A stretch of DNA of 25,572 bases. Source: DASULA01 sp036278435 (lineage in GTDB: Bacteria; Actinomycetota; Actinomycetes; Mycobacteriales; DASULA01). The notes below the pieces were generated by a model. It was not told where the DNA came from and did not search any database. It worked only from the letters and a program-made list of their open reading frames with translations. A program made the translations under genes and the position numbers. How positions within the stretch are numbered: position 1 is the stretch's first letter; every line of letters begins with the position of its first letter. Below, piece by piece: positions 1 through 8,055 of this stretch. The DNA is taken from contig DASULA010000262.1 in the NCBI GenBank assembly GCA_036278435.1, positions 1 through 25,572 on the forward strand, written 5' to 3'.

Positions 1-85
1 ACTGCCGGAGTCCGGGACCAAATGGACCGGTGGGCGCGGCGGCCCCGGTCCGCACCACCGGTGACGGCTGGGCCATCCTGGCGCA

Positions 86-104
86 CGGCCGCCGGTGGCG
101 GCCG
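86..104 (-). terminator. hairpin just downstream of glpD
   Basis: A perfect 8-bp stem (CGGCCGCC / GGCGGCCG) with a 3-nt loop ends two bases beyond the glpD stop codon on the minus strand. There is no T tract, which is common for actinobacterial terminators. It could equally be a 3'-end stabilising stem. The remaining bases 1-85 show nothing I can support. Confidence 0.4.
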
Positions 105-106
105 GT

Positions 107-1696
107 TCAGCGGGCGAGTAGGTCCCGCACGCACGGCAGCGCGGCCCGCCGTTCGGCCGGCACCAGGCCCAGTCGGGTACGCCGGTCCAGCACGTCCTCG
201 GCGTCCAGGGCGCCCTCATGCCGGATCGCGAAGAGCACCTCGGCACCGGTGACCTCCACCCCCTCGGCCAGCGGGCGGAGCAGGTGCCCGGTTCCGGCCG
301 ACCGGGCCAGCCCCGTTCGCCCCGCTGGCTCGGCCACCCCAGCCGTCTCAGCCGCCTCGGCCAGCACCCGGCCGGCCTCGGTGCCGTACCGGTCGACCAG
401 CCGGCGCGGGGCGCGGATCCGGGCCAGCGTGCCGCGGGGGGCGGCGCCCACCGCGGGCAGCCGGCGGGTGCGGCACGGGCCGGCGGGCAGGCCGGCGTGC
501 CGGACCGCCGCGTCGACCGCGTCGGCGGCCATCGCGCGGTAGGTGGTGAGCTTCCCGCCGACCACGGTGAGCACGCCGTCGGGGCCGCGGGCCACCACGT
601 GCCGCCGGGACAGGTCGGCGGTGGCGCCGGCACTGCCCGGCAGCAGCGGCCGCATGCCGGCGAACGCGCCCAGCACGTCGGTGTCGGCGAGCGGCAGGTC
701 CAGCGCCGCGTTCACCGTGTCCAGCAGGAATCGGATCTCGCGCCGGGTGGGTTCGGGCAGGTCCGGCGGGTCGCCGTCGACCGGCTCGTCGGTGAGCCCG
801 ACGTAGACGTGGCCGTCCCGCTGCGGCAGCACGAACACGTACCGGTTGCGCTCTCCGGGGACTGGCACGGTGAGCCCGGCGCCCGGGTTGCCCAGGGCGG
901 CGGCCCGCACCACCAGGTGGGTGCCCCGGCTGGGCCGCAGGGTGACCTCGGGGGCGAGGGCACCGGCCCACACCCCGGTGGCGTTGACCACCGAGCGGGC
1001 CCGCACCTCGAACGTACCGCCGCCCAGGGTGTCGGTGACCTGGGCGCCGCTGCCGTCCAGCGCGGTCACCCGGGTCCGAGTGAGCACCCGGGCTCCGTGA
1101 CCGGCGGCGGTACGGGCCAGTGCGACCACCAGCCGGGCGTCATCGGTGAGCTGGCCGTCCCAGGTGAGCACGCCGGCCCGCAGCCCGGCGGCCCGGACGG
1201 CCGGCAGCACGGACAGCGTCTCGGTCGCCGACAGCCGGCGCGGCCGGGGCAGCAGACCGCGCGGGGTGCCGGCGGCCGCGCGCAACAGGTCGCCGGCCAG
1301 CACCCCGACCCGCACCTGGCGGATCTCACGCCGCGACATCCGGTCGGTGATCGGCACCACCATGGGCAGTGCCCGGGTGAGGTGCGGCGCGGTGTACCGC
1401 AGCAGCACGTTGCGTTCCACCGCGCTCTGGTGGGCCAGCCGCACGTCTCCACTGGCCAGGTAGCGCAGGCCGCCGTGCACGAGTTTGGAACTCCACCGGC
1501 TGGTGCCGAAGGCCAGGTCGTGCCGTTCGAGCAGGCCGACCCGCAGGCCGCGGGTGGCCGCGTCCAGCGCCACCCCGACGCCGGTCACGCCGCCGCCGAC
1601 CACCAGCAGGTCGAGCACCTCCCCGCCGGCCAGGGCGTCCAGGTCGACCGCCCGGCGGTCCCGGTTGAGCGAGGTGGAGCGAACGGGCCCGGTCAC
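107..1696 (-). CDS. glpD: glycerol-3-phosphate dehydrogenase, FAD-dependent (GlpD)
   Basis: This encodes a 529-aa membrane-associated flavoenzyme that oxidises sn-glycerol 3-phosphate to dihydroxyacetone phosphate and passes electrons to the quinone pool. The N-terminus carries the dinucleotide fold GGGVTGVG (about residues 34-41), then the GlpD hallmark segment FGTSRWSSKLVHGGLRYL, a DAO-type FAD domain, the motif GGKLTTYR late in the protein, and a C-terminal helical DAO_C domain. The length is slightly below the usual 550-580 aa. The ATG overlaps the stop of the upstream TetR gene by 4 bp (ATGA), so regulator and enzyme are probably translated from one message. Enzyme and regulator sit opposite an alkyl-DHAP-synthase-like gene whose substrate would derive from DHAP, so a shared glycerolipid role is inferred. 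Confidence 0.93.
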   Translation of the reverse strand: MTGPVRSTSLNRDRRAVDLDALAGGEVLDLLVVGGGVTGVGVALDAATRGLRVGLLERHDLAFGTSRWSSKLVHGGLRYLASGDVRLAHQSAVERNVLLRYTAPHLTRALPMVVPITDRMSRREIRQVRVGVLAGDLLRAAAGTPRGLLPRPRRLSATETLSVLPAVRAAGLRAGVLTWDGQLTDDARLVVALARTAAGHGARVLTRTRVTALDGSGAQVTDTLGGGTFEVRARSVVNATGVWAGALAPEVTLRPSRGTHLVVRAAALGNPGAGLTVPVPGERNRYVFVLPQRDGHVYVGLTDEPVDGDPPDLPEPTRREIRFLLDTVNAALDLPLADTDVLGAFAGMRPLLPGSAGATADLSRRHVVARGPDGVLTVVGGKLTTYRAMAADAVDAAVRHAGLPAGPCRTRRLPAVGAAPRGTLARIRAPRRLVDRYGTEAGRVLAEAAETAGVAEPAGRTGLARSAGTGHLLRPLAEGVEVTGAEVLFAIRHEGALDAEDVLDRRTRLGLVPAERRAALPCVRDLLAR

Positions 1697-2292
1697 GGTG
1701 CCCGCTCCGGGGTGAGGTATCCGTGCAGCAGCCGGGCGAGCTCGCGGTACAGGTCACCGGGGTCCAGGCCCTCACTGGCCGGGCCCAGGGACAGCACGAA
1801 CGACTGGGTGGTCAGCAGCAGGGTGCGGGCGAGCACGGTCACCTCGGCGGCGCGCACCGAGCCGTCCCGCTGGCCGGCGGTCACCCGGTCGACGAAGAAC
1901 GCCTCGGCCCGCCGCTGGGTGCCACCCAGCCGGTCGATCACGTAGGGCAGCAGCAGTTCGGGATCCACGTCGAGGACCTTGCCCAGCAACGGGTTGGCGC
2001 GCAGCGCGGCCACCGCCGCGACGGTGTGCCCGACCAGCCGGGACCGCTCGTCGGGCGCGGTGAGGTCACGACGGTCCTCGGCGGCCAGCAGCGCGCCGAA
2101 CTCCCGGGTCATCACTTCGGCGACCAGTGAGCGCACGTCGGGGTGGCGGCGGTACAGCGTCATCCGGCTCAACCCGGCCCGCCTGGCCACGTCGGTGAGC
2201 GTGGTGCGGCGGACACCGACGGCCAGCACGCACTCCCGGGCCGCGTCCAGGATGGCGACCTCGGTGTCATCTATGTGACGCTGGGACGACAT
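1693..2292 (-). CDS. TetR-family transcriptional regulator of the glpD/AGPS locus
   Basis: This 199-aa protein has an N-terminal TetR helix-turn-helix: TTLTDVARRAGLSRMTLYRRH at about residues 30-50, preceded by the usual first helix (AILDAARECVLAVG). The C-terminal ligand domain is variable and gives no clue to the ligand. It is first in a two-gene unit with glpD (4-bp ATGA overlap) and divergent from the flavoenzyme gene, with only 17 bp between the two start codons. A palindrome covers this gap, so the protein probably represses both its own operon and the divergent one. Its ATG is the first base of the likely transcript: a TACAGT -10-like element ends 7 nt upstream, consistent with a leaderless mRNA, and no Shine-Dalgarno sequence is visible. 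The ligand, perhaps an acyl-CoA or glycerolipid, is inference only. Confidence 0.88.
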   Translation of the reverse strand: MSSQRHIDDTEVAILDAARECVLAVGVRRTTLTDVARRAGLSRMTLYRRHPDVRSLVAEVMTREFGALLAAEDRRDLTAPDERSRLVGHTVAAVAALRANPLLGKVLDVDPELLLPYVIDRLGGTQRRAEAFFVDRVTAGQRDGSVRAAEVTVLARTLLLTTQSFVLSLGPASEGLDPGDLYRELARLLHGYLTPERAP

Positions 2293-2300
2293 ATGTCACA
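2274..2300. promoter_or_regulatory. candidate TetR operator across a divergent leaderless promoter
   Basis: Two inverted repeats are centred on the divergent start codons. One is TGTGAC (2274-2279) facing GTCACA (2295-2300). The other is a perfect 10-bp palindrome GACATATGTC at 2288-2297. The left arm lies inside the first codons of the TetR gene. Both genes lack a Shine-Dalgarno sequence, and both have a -10-like hexamer about 7 nt before the start codon, so operator, promoters and start codons appear superimposed. TetR binding is inferred from position and symmetry. Confidence 0.55.
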
Positions 2301-2309
2301 CTGTACCCC

Positions 2310-4004
2310 GTGACGGATCCGAACTTCGAGAAACGCTGGTCGCCGGTGGACCGCGCCGCGCTTCCCGGGTCGGCGGTGCGCTGGCTGCGCGCCCGGGTCG
2401 GCCCGAAGTGCTCCGGCGCACCAGACCCGGCCGACCCGCCCGAGTCCAACCTGCCCGAGTCGGCGCTGCCCACCGCGGCCCGGACCGAACTCGGCGGCCT
2501 GCTCGGCACGGACAACCTGCGCACCGGCCCGGCCGACCGACTGGCCCACGCCGGCGGGATGTCCTACCTGGACCTGGTCGACCGCCGGCGGGGCGAGCCC
2601 GGCGCGGTCCCCGACGCGGTGGTGCTGCCCGCCGGCCACGACGTGGCCGAGCTGCTCCGGGTGTGCGCTCGGCACGACGTGGCGGTGGTCCCGTTCGGCG
2701 GCGGCACCAGCGTGGTCGGCGGGGTGGACGCGCTGCGCGGCGGGCACGCCGCGGTGGTCGCGGTGGACCTGGCCCGGCTGGACCGGCTGCTGGCGGTGGA
2801 CCGCGAGTCGCTGACCGCGACGTTGCAGGCCGGGCTGACCGCGGCCCGGGCCGAGACCCTGCTCGGCGCGCACGGGCTGACCCTGGGCCACCTGCCGCAG
2901 AGCTTCGAACGGGCCACCCTGGGCGGGTTCGCCGCCACCCGGTCGGCCGGCCAGGCCTCCACCGGGTACGGCCGGTTCGACCAGATGGTGACCGGCCTGC
3001 GGCTGGTCGCCCCGGCCGGTGAGCTGGTGCTCGGCCGGGCACCGGCCTCGGCCGCCGGGCCGGACCTGCGCCACCTCGTGCTGGGCAGTGAGGGCACGTT
3101 CGGGATCGTCACCGAGGTGACCGTGCGGGTGCGGCCGCACCCGGACCGCCGCCGCTACGAGGCGTGGTCGCTGCCGTCGTTCCGGGCCGGCGCGGACGCC
3201 GTCCGGACACTCGTCCAGAACGGCCCGCCGCCCGACGTTGTCCGACTGTCCGACCCCACCGAGACCCAGATGACCTTCACGCTGGCCGGGCCGAACCTGG
3301 CGACCGTCGGCGGCCGGTTCTACCTGCGTGCCCGCGGGCAGACCGACCCTTGCCTGCTGGTGCTCGGCTGGGAGGGCACCGCCGGGTCGGTGCGGTCCCG
3401 GCGGGCCGCGGCGGCGCCGGTGCTCCGCCGGCACGGCGCGGCATACCTGGGCCAGCGGCCGGGACGGTCCTGGCGACGGCACCGGTTCGCCGGGCCGCGC
3501 CTGCGCGACGCCCTGCTCGACGTCGGCATGCTGGTCGAGACGCTGGAGACGGCCGCGGACTGGTCCGGGCTGTCCGGGCTGCGCGCGACAGTCACCAGCG
3601 CGCTGGACGGCGCGCTGGACGGGGTGCCGGGCAGCGCGAACCGCCCGGTGGTGGGCTGTCACCTGTCGCACGCCTACCCGACCGGCGGGTCGCTGTACTT
3701 CACCGTACTGGCCGCCCGCGACCGGGACGATCCGGTCGGCCAGTGGCTGCGGGCCAGGCGGGCGGCCGGTGACGCCGTCATGGCCGGCGGGGGCACCATG
3801 ACCCACCACCACGCGGTTGGCCTGGACCACCGGGAGTGGCTGGCCGCCGAGATCGGCGAGTTGGGGGTCGAGGTGCTGCGCGCGGTCAGGGCGCGGCTGG
3901 ATCCGGACGGCATCTGCAACCCGGGCAAGCTGATCCCGCCGGCTGGCCCGCCCGGTCCGACCCGCGGGCGGCCGGACGACCATCCGGATACCCTCGCCGG
4001 GTGA
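2310..4004 (+). CDS. FAD-binding oxidase, alkyldihydroxyacetonephosphate synthase-like
   Basis: A 564-aa flavoprotein of the VAO/PCMH family closest in layout to alkyl-DHAP synthase (AGPS). The PP-loop PFGGGTSVVGG (about 128-138) marks FAD-binding domain 4. The family segment LPQSFERATLGGFAATRSAGQ and the glycine-rich FAD contact GSEGTFGIVTEVTVRV follow. Near the C-terminus THHHAVG (HHH about 499-501) matches the AGPS active-site histidines, and the protein ends with the typical NPGKL. AGPS swaps the acyl chain of acyl-DHAP for a fatty alcohol to form an ether lipid; bacterial homologues may have other substrates. It is divergent from tetR-glpD and overlaps the next gene by 4 bp (GTGA). The GTG start has no Shine-Dalgarno and is likely leaderless. 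Confidence 0.88.
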   Translation: MTDPNFEKRWSPVDRAALPGSAVRWLRARVGPKCSGAPDPADPPESNLPESALPTAARTELGGLLGTDNLRTGPADRLAHAGGMSYLDLVDRRRGEPGAVPDAVVLPAGHDVAELLRVCARHDVAVVPFGGGTSVVGGVDALRGGHAAVVAVDLARLDRLLAVDRESLTATLQAGLTAARAETLLGAHGLTLGHLPQSFERATLGGFAATRSAGQASTGYGRFDQMVTGLRLVAPAGELVLGRAPASAAGPDLRHLVLGSEGTFGIVTEVTVRVRPHPDRRRYEAWSLPSFRAGADAVRTLVQNGPPPDVVRLSDPTETQMTFTLAGPNLATVGGRFYLRARGQTDPCLLVLGWEGTAGSVRSRRAAAAPVLRRHGAAYLGQRPGRSWRRHRFAGPRLRDALLDVGMLVETLETAADWSGLSGLRATVTSALDGALDGVPGSANRPVVGCHLSHAYPTGGSLYFTVLAARDRDDPVGQWLRARRAAGDAVMAGGGTMTHHHAVGLDHREWLAAEIGELGVEVLRAVRARLDPDGICNPGKLIPPAGPPGPTRGRPDDHPDTLAG

Positions 4005-5233
4005 CCGACACTCGCCCGCCCCAGGTGGCTCGGCCGCCGTACGTGGACAGTGAGGTGGGCCGGTTGCGCACGGTCCTGCTGCACCGCCCCGGGCCGGAGC
4101 TCACCCGCCTCACCCCGCGCAACAACGACCAGTTGCTGTTCGACGGCATCCCGTGGGTCGGGCGGGCACAGGAGGAGCACGACGCGTTCGCCGGCGCGCT
4201 GGCCGACCGGGGCGTGGAGGTGCTGTACCTGGTCCCGCTGCTCGAACAGGCGCTGGAGTCACCGCCGGCCAGGGCCGAGGCGATCGCCGCCGCGCTGGAC
4301 GACCGGCGGCTGGGCGCCACCCTGCGCGACGTGGTGGGCGGCTTCCTGGCCGACCTGCACCCGGCCGAACTGGCCGTGGTGCTCACCGCCGGGCTGGCCC
4401 AGCGCGAACTCAAGACCGGGCGGGGCATCGCCTACCGGCTGATGGGTGAGCACTCGTTCGTGATCGACCCGCTGCCGAACCTGCTGTTCACCCGCGACTC
4501 CAGCGTCTGGGTGCGGGATCGGGCGGCGGTGGCCAGCCCGTCGACCCTGGCCCGGCGACGGGAGGCGTCCCTGGTGTCGGTGGTCTACCGGCACCACCCC
4601 CGGTTCGCCGGCGCGCAGTTCGTGTACCCGCCGAACCGGGAGTGGCTGGAGGGTGGCGACGTGCTGCTGCTCGGACCGGGCGTGCTGGCCGTGGGGACCG
4701 GGCAGCGGACCACTCCGGCCGGGGTGGAGTCGCTGGCCCGGGACGCGTTCGTCGCCGGGGTGGCACACACCGTGCTGGTCGTGCCGATCGCGCAGGAGCG
4801 GGCCACCATGCACCTGGACACGGTGTGCACGATGGTGGACGTCGACGCCGTGGTGATGTACCCGCCGGTGGCGGACACACTCCTGGCCTACCCGGTGACC
4901 CGCGGCCTTGGCGACGGCGGGGATCTGGCCGTCGCCGAACCCCGGCCGTTCCTGGCCGCGGCGGCCGATGCCATGGGGATCGGCCAGTTGCGGGTCATCG
5001 ACACCGGGTTGGACCCGGTTACCGCCGAACGCGAGCAGTGGGACGACGGCAACAACACGCTGTGTATCGCGCCCCGGCTCGCCGTGGCCTACGAGCGCAA
5101 CGTGGAGACCAACGCGCGCCTGGAGGAGGCCGGCATCGAGGTGGTCCGCATCGCCGGCAGCGAACTGGGCAGCGGGCGCGGCGGGCCACGGTGCATGTCC
5201 TGCCCGGTGGTCCGCGATCCGGTGGTCCGCTGA
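4001..5233 (+). CDS. arcA: arginine deiminase (ArcA)
   Basis: A 410-aa cytoplasmic enzyme hydrolysing L-arginine to L-citrulline and ammonia. Guanidino-group hydrolase motifs are visible in order: a substrate loop FTRDSSVW, EGGDVLLLG, the catalytic-His segment MHLDTVCTMVD, DDGNNTLC, and the nucleophilic cysteine in RCMSCPV at about residue 401, ten residues from the end. The length matches the family. The GTG start is chosen because it overlaps the upstream stop by 4 bp (GTGA) and the protein then begins where ADI proteins normally begin, just before the EVGRLRTVLLHRPG strand; an upstream extension of about 55 residues in the same frame would be a shadow of the flavoenzyme. No arcB, arcC or arcD follows, so the role may be arginine supply or acid/nitrogen control rather than the full ADI energy pathway. 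Pairing with an AGPS-like gene is unusual. Confidence 0.93.
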   Translation: MTDTRPPQVARPPYVDSEVGRLRTVLLHRPGPELTRLTPRNNDQLLFDGIPWVGRAQEEHDAFAGALADRGVEVLYLVPLLEQALESPPARAEAIAAALDDRRLGATLRDVVGGFLADLHPAELAVVLTAGLAQRELKTGRGIAYRLMGEHSFVIDPLPNLLFTRDSSVWVRDRAAVASPSTLARRREASLVSVVYRHHPRFAGAQFVYPPNREWLEGGDVLLLGPGVLAVGTGQRTTPAGVESLARDAFVAGVAHTVLVVPIAQERATMHLDTVCTMVDVDAVVMYPPVADTLLAYPVTRGLGDGGDLAVAEPRPFLAAAADAMGIGQLRVIDTGLDPVTAEREQWDDGNNTLCIAPRLAVAYERNVETNARLEEAGIEVVRIAGSELGSGRGGPRCMSCPVVRDPVVR

Positions 5234-5240
5234 ATCGGTT

Positions 5241-5276
5241 CGCGCCCGGGGCCACGCGCGGGCGGCCCCGGGCGCG
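5241..5276. terminator. bidirectional terminator between arcA and the DUF5926 gene
   Basis: A perfect 13-bp inverted repeat (CGCGCCCGGGGCC paired with GGCCCCGGGCGCG) with a 10-nt loop fills the 48-bp gap between two convergent stop codons. Position and strength suggest termination from both sides. Confidence 0.75.
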
Positions 5277-5281
5277 GTGCC

Positions 5282-6256
5282 TCAGCGCAGCACGAGTTGG
5301 CGACCGCGCAGGCCCTCCCGGCAGCGGCGCTGCTCGTCGGTGAACGGCGAGTCCTCGGCGAGCGCCTCGGCCAGCCGGTCCCGCCAGGCTACCGCCGGAG
5401 CCTCCCACTCCTCGGGTTTGGCGTCGCGGGGCAGGTCCCATACCGGAACCAACCGGCCATGTGCCCGGAACGACCCCACGTGCCGGGTTCCCTCGCCCAG
5501 TCCCAGCGAGCCGGCGGCGGCCAGCCGGGCCATCCCGTCCAGCAGCCGGTCCTCATCGTGGGTCATCGCCCAGCGCAGGTGCGCCTTGTCCCCGGCGTCG
5601 CACCAGTACGCCGCGTCCACCGACTCCAGCCGGCGGGTGGGGGTGACCGCGGAGTTCGCGCGTTCCAGCGAGGCACGCACCTCGGGGGTCGGCTCGGCCG
5701 CGCCGTCCAGCCAGAACCCGAAGTCGTCGTGCACGGTGATCTCGATCGGGGCCGGGTCGAGCAGGTCCTGGAGCCGCGGTCCCGGTCCGGGCAGGCCGGT
5801 GGTCGACAGCATGGCGCCCGGGTCGGCGGCCAGCGCCTGCTCCAGCACCTGGGCGATGTCACGGCTGATGTCACCGGACCGGCCGTGCACCTGGAGGCCG
5901 AGCATGATGCGGCCGTCGTCGCGCACGATCGCGGCCAGCGCGAGCGGCAGCACGGTGGCCAGGGTGACCGAACGGTCGGCGTGGGTGGGATCGGCCAGCC
6001 GCAGCGGCGCGGTCGCCGACGGCACCAGTTCGCGCAGCGCGATCCAGTCGCCCTCGTCCACCCGCCCCTCGAACGGGCGGGGCACCACCAGGTCGGACCG
6101 CCGGCCGTGGCAGTTCTTGTAACGCTTGCCCGACCCGCACGGGCACGGCTGGCGGGCCGAGGTGCCGTCGGCTCCGGCGGCCAGGGCGGCCAACACGGCG
6201 GGGTCGGCGGGATCAGCGACGCTGGTCCTGGGTCGGGTACGTGCTCGACGGGTCAC
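5282..6256 (-). CDS. DUF5926 family protein with N-terminal SEC-C zinc motif
   Basis: A 324-aa protein. After a short basic N-terminus (VTRRARTRPRTSVADP) comes a SEC-C zinc-binding motif, CPCGSGKRYKNCHG, with ligands at about C38, C40, C49 and H50. SEC-C is the metal-binding motif found at the end of SecA and in various other proteins. The rest is a soluble alpha/beta domain with no catalytic motif I recognise; it matches the actinobacterial DUF5926 layout. The GTG start at 6256 is preferred over an in-frame TTG at 6271 because GGAG lies 7 nt upstream of the GTG and the protein then begins with the basic stretch typical of this family. Function is unknown; a role in protein quality control is speculation from SEC-C alone. 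Confidence 0.82.
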   Translation of the reverse strand: MTRRARTRPRTSVADPADPAVLAALAAGADGTSARQPCPCGSGKRYKNCHGRRSDLVVPRPFEGRVDEGDWIALRELVPSATAPLRLADPTHADRSVTLATVLPLALAAIVRDDGRIMLGLQVHGRSGDISRDIAQVLEQALAADPGAMLSTTGLPGPGPRLQDLLDPAPIEITVHDDFGFWLDGAAEPTPEVRASLERANSAVTPTRRLESVDAAYWCDAGDKAHLRWAMTHDEDRLLDGMARLAAAGSLGLGEGTRHVGSFRAHGRLVPVWDLPRDAKPEEWEAPAVAWRDRLAEALAEDSPFTDEQRRCREGLRGRQLVLR

Positions 6257-6338
6257 GGCGTGGCTCCACAAGAACGGGTCATGCGTACGTGCGCAGCGTA
6301 GGGGAACACCGGGCGATGATGGCAGTGGGATCCGCCGC

Positions 6339-6355
6339 GGCCGTGGCCGACGGCC
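6339..6355 (-). terminator. short hairpin abutting the stop of the RsbW-like gene
   Basis: GGCCGT and ACGGCC form a perfect 6-bp stem with a 5-nt loop, directly after the stop codon of the ATPase gene on the minus strand. It is a weak terminator candidate, since small GC palindromes are frequent in DNA of this composition. Confidence 0.3.
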
Positions 6356-6814
6356 TCAGCGGCGGAGCAACTCGACCCAAACCGTGCTGGTGTCGCTGTG
6401 GTTGTCCACCCCCCACGCGTACGCCAGCGCGTCCACGATCGCCAACCCCCGCCCCCGGGTGTCGGCCGGACCGGCCTGGCGCAGGTGCGGCGCGTCCAGG
6501 CCACCGCCGTCGGTCACCCGCACCACGAGCCGGTTGTGGTCACACAGCCAGGACACCCGGATCACCCCGCCGGCCAGCGGCCGGGCGTAGCGCACCGCGT
6601 TGCCGACCAGTTCGCTGACCAGCAGGGCCGCGTCGTCCACCTGGTCGCGGGTCAGGCCGAGCCGCCTGAGGTCGCCGACAAGGCTGTGTCTGACCTCGCC
6701 GGCGCTGGTCGGGGCATGCGGCACGGTGAGCGTTGCCAGAGTGCCACCTCCAGGTACGGCTGCGGACAGGGCACGGCGACCGCCCGAACCGGCATGTCCT
6801 TGGTCGCCGGACAC
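6356..6814 (-). CDS. RsbW-type ATP-binding protein (HATPase_c_2), anti-sigma kinase-like
   Basis: A stand-alone GHKL ATPase domain of about 152 aa with no phospho-acceptor or sensor domain. Visible boxes are the N box (LLVSELVGNAVRYA), the G1 box (VRVTDGGGLDAP) and the G2 segment (TRGRGLAIVDALAYAWGV), in the order of RsbW/SpoIIAB-like serine kinases. Actinomycetes carry many such orphans that act on STAS antagonists or sigma factors. No STAS, SpoIIE or sigma gene is adjacent, so the partner is unknown. The start is uncertain: the frame stays open to 6889, but the GTG at 6814 (protein beginning VSGDQGHAG) trims a low-complexity Arg/Ser leader and has a modest GGACG upstream. A later GTG just before the domain is also possible. 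Confidence 0.8.
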   Translation of the reverse strand: MSGDQGHAGSGGRRALSAAVPGGGTLATLTVPHAPTSAGEVRHSLVGDLRRLGLTRDQVDDAALLVSELVGNAVRYARPLAGGVIRVSWLCDHNRLVVRVTDGGGLDAPHLRQAGPADTRGRGLAIVDALAYAWGVDNHSDTSTVWVELLRR

Positions 6815-6949
6815 GTACCCACGTCCGCCGGCCGATAACCGCGCGCTAGCACGGGATCGCGAGCACCGCCACCGGGAGCGTTGGGCCACGCCCCGCCACG
6901 CCCGCCGGCGGGCCGCACCCGCCGGTCGCGGGACCGGAGCAGCGCCACC

Positions 6950-7756
6950 TCACCGCCGGCCCAGCCGCCGCAACACCTGCACCGGCCGGTTCGTGATAAC
7001 CGCGTCGACGCCCAGGGCGAGCACCAGCTCGACGTCGTCGGGCTCGTCCACCGTCCACACGTACACCCGGTGCCCGCGCGCGTGCGCCCTGGCAACATAG
7101 CCGGGGTGGGCCCGGATCACCCGGATCCCCGGCCCGGCGATGCCGACCCCGGCGGGCAGCGAGCCGTCCCGGCGAATCGGCGGCACCCGGTCCATCAACA
7201 GCACCGTGGGCAGCGACGGCGCGAGCAGTCGGATCCGGCGGATCCCGATCGGGGCGAAACTCATCACCGTCACCGTGGCGGCGTCCCGGTCGGGCTGGTT
7301 GTCCAACCCGAACCGCCGCAGCGTGCGGACGAGTTGCTGCTCGACCAGCCCGGCGTAGCGGGTGGGGTGTTTGGTCTCGACGAGCATCCGGACCGGGCGG
7401 GGCGCGTCGACCACGACGCCCAGGAGCTCCTCCAGCGTGAGCACCGCGGTGGGTGGCGGCGGTTCGGGAGGCTCCCCCGGGTACCCCACAGCCCGGGTGC
7501 CGTGCCAGGACGCGAAGTCCAGGCCGTACAGGTCGGCGAGTTCGAACTCCGAGACCGGCCCGCGCCCGTTGGAGGTCCGGTCGATGCGCCGGTCGTGCAC
7601 GCACACCAGGTGGCCGTCCCGGGTCAACCGCACGTCGCACTCCAGCGCGTCGGCACCCTCCTCGATGGCTTGCGCGTAGGCGGCCAGGGTGTGCTCGGCG
7701 ACGGCGTGCGAGGACCCTCGGTGGGCGATGACCAGCGGAGACCGGGAGACGGACAT
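6950..7756 (-). CDS. glycerophosphodiester phosphodiesterase
   Basis: A 268-aa TIM-barrel enzyme that hydrolyses glycerophosphodiesters to sn-glycerol 3-phosphate and an alcohol, feeding glycerol phosphate catabolism (compare glpD in this window). Catalytic signature residues are present: AHRGSS with H12 and R13, LECDVRLTRDG with metal ligands E39 and D41, and the second catalytic histidine in VCVHDRRIDRTSNG (H54). Late-barrel strands VYVWTVDEP and GVDAVITNRP close the fold. No signal peptide is visible, so it is probably cytoplasmic. The ATG at 7756 places the first strand (PLVIAHRG) at the usual distance. It is divergent from fadD across a 373-bp gap and upstream of, but 135 bp from, the RsbW-like gene. 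Confidence 0.92.
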   Translation of the reverse strand: MSVSRSPLVIAHRGSSHAVAEHTLAAYAQAIEEGADALECDVRLTRDGHLVCVHDRRIDRTSNGRGPVSEFELADLYGLDFASWHGTRAVGYPGEPPEPPPPTAVLTLEELLGVVVDAPRPVRMLVETKHPTRYAGLVEQQLVRTLRRFGLDNQPDRDAATVTVMSFAPIGIRRIRLLAPSLPTVLLMDRVPPIRRDGSLPAGVGIAGPGIRVIRAHPGYVARAHARGHRVYVWTVDEPDDVELVLALGVDAVITNRPVQVLRRLGRR

Positions 7757-7910
7757 GCGCAGTCGGGTCAGCGCGGGCGCACGGGACGGTGCGGCCGGGG
7801 CGGCCGGTTCACCACCCGGCCTGGACCGCGGACCCGAAGGTGCGGTCCGCCTGACCGGTCCCCGCGCGCCGACGACCTACGACCCCACCTCCTCGGGATG
7901 CCGGTCTGCC

Positions 7911-7942
7911 GGTGACAGGGCGACCTTACGACAGATGTCACC
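7911..7942. promoter_or_regulatory. inverted repeat in the gdpD/fadD divergent region
   Basis: GGTGACA (7911-7917) faces TGTCACC (7936-7942), perfect 7-bp arms separated by 18 bp. It lies between two divergent genes, so an operator is possible. The rest of the 7757-8129 gap shows no coding region I trust. Confidence 0.35.
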
Positions 7943-8055
7943 CGTTCGGCGGTACCACTCTGACACGAGTCTCACCTCTACCGCGAGGCCGCACCGGTGG
8001 GAGTGCTCCGTTGGTTGTCCCGACTTGGTCAAGGGGCTTGTGGCACCGGTCACGA

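Noticed and set aside
218..1945. Long plus-strand ORF opposite glpD and tetR
   Set aside because: High-GC antisense frame; composition rich in G, Q, H, P without any domain, whereas the minus strand encodes clear GlpD and TetR.
2271..3983. Long minus-strand ORF opposite the flavoenzyme gene
   Set aside because: Shadow of a well-supported plus-strand gene; no domain or ribosome site.
3836..4000. Longer arginine deiminase start within the flavoenzyme gene
   Set aside because: The extra 55 residues are a shadow frame; the GTG at 4001 with a 4-bp overlap matches the family N-terminus.
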